Below are positions 5,398 to 6,254 of a DNA stretch of 6,254 bases, piece after piece. The position numbers were made by a program, and so were the translations under genes. Below the pieces are notes generated by a model. It searched no databases, had not been told where the DNA came from, and saw only the letters and a list, made by a program, of their open reading frames with translations. Origin of the DNA: an uncultured Pirellulaceae bacterium (GTDB taxonomy: Bacteria; Planctomycetota; Planctomycetia; Pirellulales; Pirellulaceae); the NCBI GenBank assembly GCA_934255105.1, contig CAKQNH010000299.1, forward strand, positions 1 through 6,254. The letters are read 5' to 3'. Within the stretch, counting starts at the first letter, position 1. The number at the start of each line of letters is the position of its first letter.

Positions 5398-6254
5398 ATG
5401 AGCGATTCAAGCGAGATCCAAGAGAAGATACGAACCAGCCTAGACAAGTTGCGCGATCCCGAAACGGGTCGCGAGCTGAGCAAATCGAATCAAATCGAGT
5501 CGCTCTCGATCAACGGTGACCAGGTCGCTTGTACGATTCGCCTGACCACCCATAGCTGGCCGATCAAGGACGAATTTCAAGACAAAGTCGAAGAGACCAT
5601 TCGCAGCGCGTATCCACAAGCTGGTTCGGTCACCGTCGACATTGAACCTCTCGACCGACCACCCGTCGCCATCGGACAGATCGGGCTGCAGGCCCGCAAT
5701 GTGATCGCCGTCGGCTCGGGCAAAGGAGGTGTGGGCAAAAGCACAATTGCTACCTCCATTGCACTCAGTTTGTCCAAAGCGGGTGCCAAAGTTGGCTTGA
5801 TGGATGCTGATGTATACGGCCCTAGCGTGCCACACTTACTAGGCATTTCGGGACGTCCCGAAGTGATGAACGGCAAGATTCGCCCGATCTACTTCGGCCA
5901 GATCCCCGTCATGTCGATGGGTTTTTTGATCGAACCCGATCAAGCAGTGATCTGGCGAGGTCCGATGTTGCACGGCTCGATATCGCAGTTCTTGCGCGAT
6001 ACCTATTGGGGACCGCTGGATTACCTGATTATCGACATGCCCCCAGGAACGGGTGATATCGCTCTGACGCTCTCGCAGATGATCCCCTTGACCGGCGCAG
6101 TCGTGGTCTGCACGCCTCAGAAGGTGGCTCTGTTGGATGCGGTGAAAGCCATCGCCATGTTCCGTAAGGTAAAGATCCCCGTGCTGGGTATGGTCGAGAA
6201 CATGAGTGGTTTTGAGTGTCCCGACTGCGGCAAACGCTACGACATTTTTGGTCG
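5398..6254 (+). CDS. mrp: Mrp/NBP35-type iron-sulfur cluster carrier ATPase, partial (C-terminus outside window)
   Basis: This cytoplasmic P-loop ATPase is of the ApbC/Mrp type, which binds and delivers Fe-S clusters to target apoproteins. The 285 visible codons hold, in order, a MIP18/DUF59-like domain at about 5-85, the deviant Walker A motif GSGKGGVGKS (106-115), a switch-like segment DADVYGPS (136-143), a Walker B-type segment IIDMPPGTGD (211-220), and the CPDC motif (C274, C277) whose two Cys bind the bridging cluster at the dimer interface. The full protein is normally about 350-380 residues, so roughly the last quarter is missing only because the window ends. ATG 5398 gives MSDSSEIQEKIR, a normal N-terminus. 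The frame stays open to ATG 5290, but the extra 36 residues look like non-coding translation. No good Shine-Dalgarno or promoter was seen. A 257-base gap with a stem-loop separates it from the gene upstream. Confidence 0.95.
   Translation, partial: MSDSSEIQEKIRTSLDKLRDPETGRELSKSNQIESLSINGDQVACTIRLTTHSWPIKDEFQDKVEETIRSAYPQAGSVTVDIEPLDRPPVAIGQIGLQARNVIAVGSGKGGVGKSTIATSIALSLSKAGAKVGLMDADVYGPSVPHLLGISGRPEVMNGKIRPIYFGQIPVMSMGFLIEPDQAVIWRGPMLHGSISQFLRDTYWGPLDYLIIDMPPGTGDIALTLSQMIPLTGAVVVCTPQKVALLDAVKAIAMFRKVKIPVLGMVENMSGFECPDCGKRYDIFG

Overview
The window looks like a chromosomal stretch from a planctomycete, most likely a member of the Pirellulaceae (Rhodopirellula-like). The main evidence is the 1027-residue protein in the middle. 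It joins a planctomycete-type cytochrome c domain (PSCyt1: CIACH haem motif, a DPMPP motif, and a typical C-terminal L-T-x-E-E-V / K-W-I-I-G-G-A segment) to WD40 propellers and a long coiled coil, an architecture typical of this phylum. Moderately high GC, weak or absent Shine-Dalgarno sites and fairly long intergenic gaps fit as well. The organism assignment is an inference from gene content only.

Layout: (1) positions 1-982, minus strand, most of a major facilitator superfamily (MFS) transporter whose C-terminus lies beyond the window. (2) 983-1574, a 592-base divergent intergenic region. It has no convincing gene but holds a small hairpin (1352-1372), a striking 70-nt folded element with a near-perfect 43-nt core palindrome (1413-1482), and a 21-nt odd-length palindrome (1511-1531) just upstream of a TATAAC box. 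(3) 1575-4658, plus strand, the secreted cytochrome c / WD40 / coiled-coil protein, which carries in-frame tandem DNA repeats in its coiled coil. (4) 4619-5140, plus strand, a small protein of unknown function with a possible receiver-like alpha/beta fold, overlapping the end of the preceding gene. (5) 5141-5200, a 23-bp-stem hairpin starting at the first base after that gene's stop codon. (6) 5201-5397, a spacer with nothing recognisable. (7) 5398 to the window end, plus strand, the N-terminal and ATPase part of an Mrp/NBP35-type iron-sulfur cluster carrier ATPase, cut by the window edge.

The large cytochrome/WD40 gene and the small unknown gene are probably co-transcribed because they overlap or nearly abut. 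The hairpin after the small gene suggests that transcription ends or is attenuated before the Mrp gene. The MFS gene is divergent and shares only the upstream region. No CRISPR array, transposase, tRNA or rRNA was seen. I did not find a clear new multi-gene system. The points most worth a second look are the two-propeller/coiled-coil cytochrome with its recently duplicated repeats, the large intergenic fold, and the small unrecognised gene coupled to the cytochrome gene.
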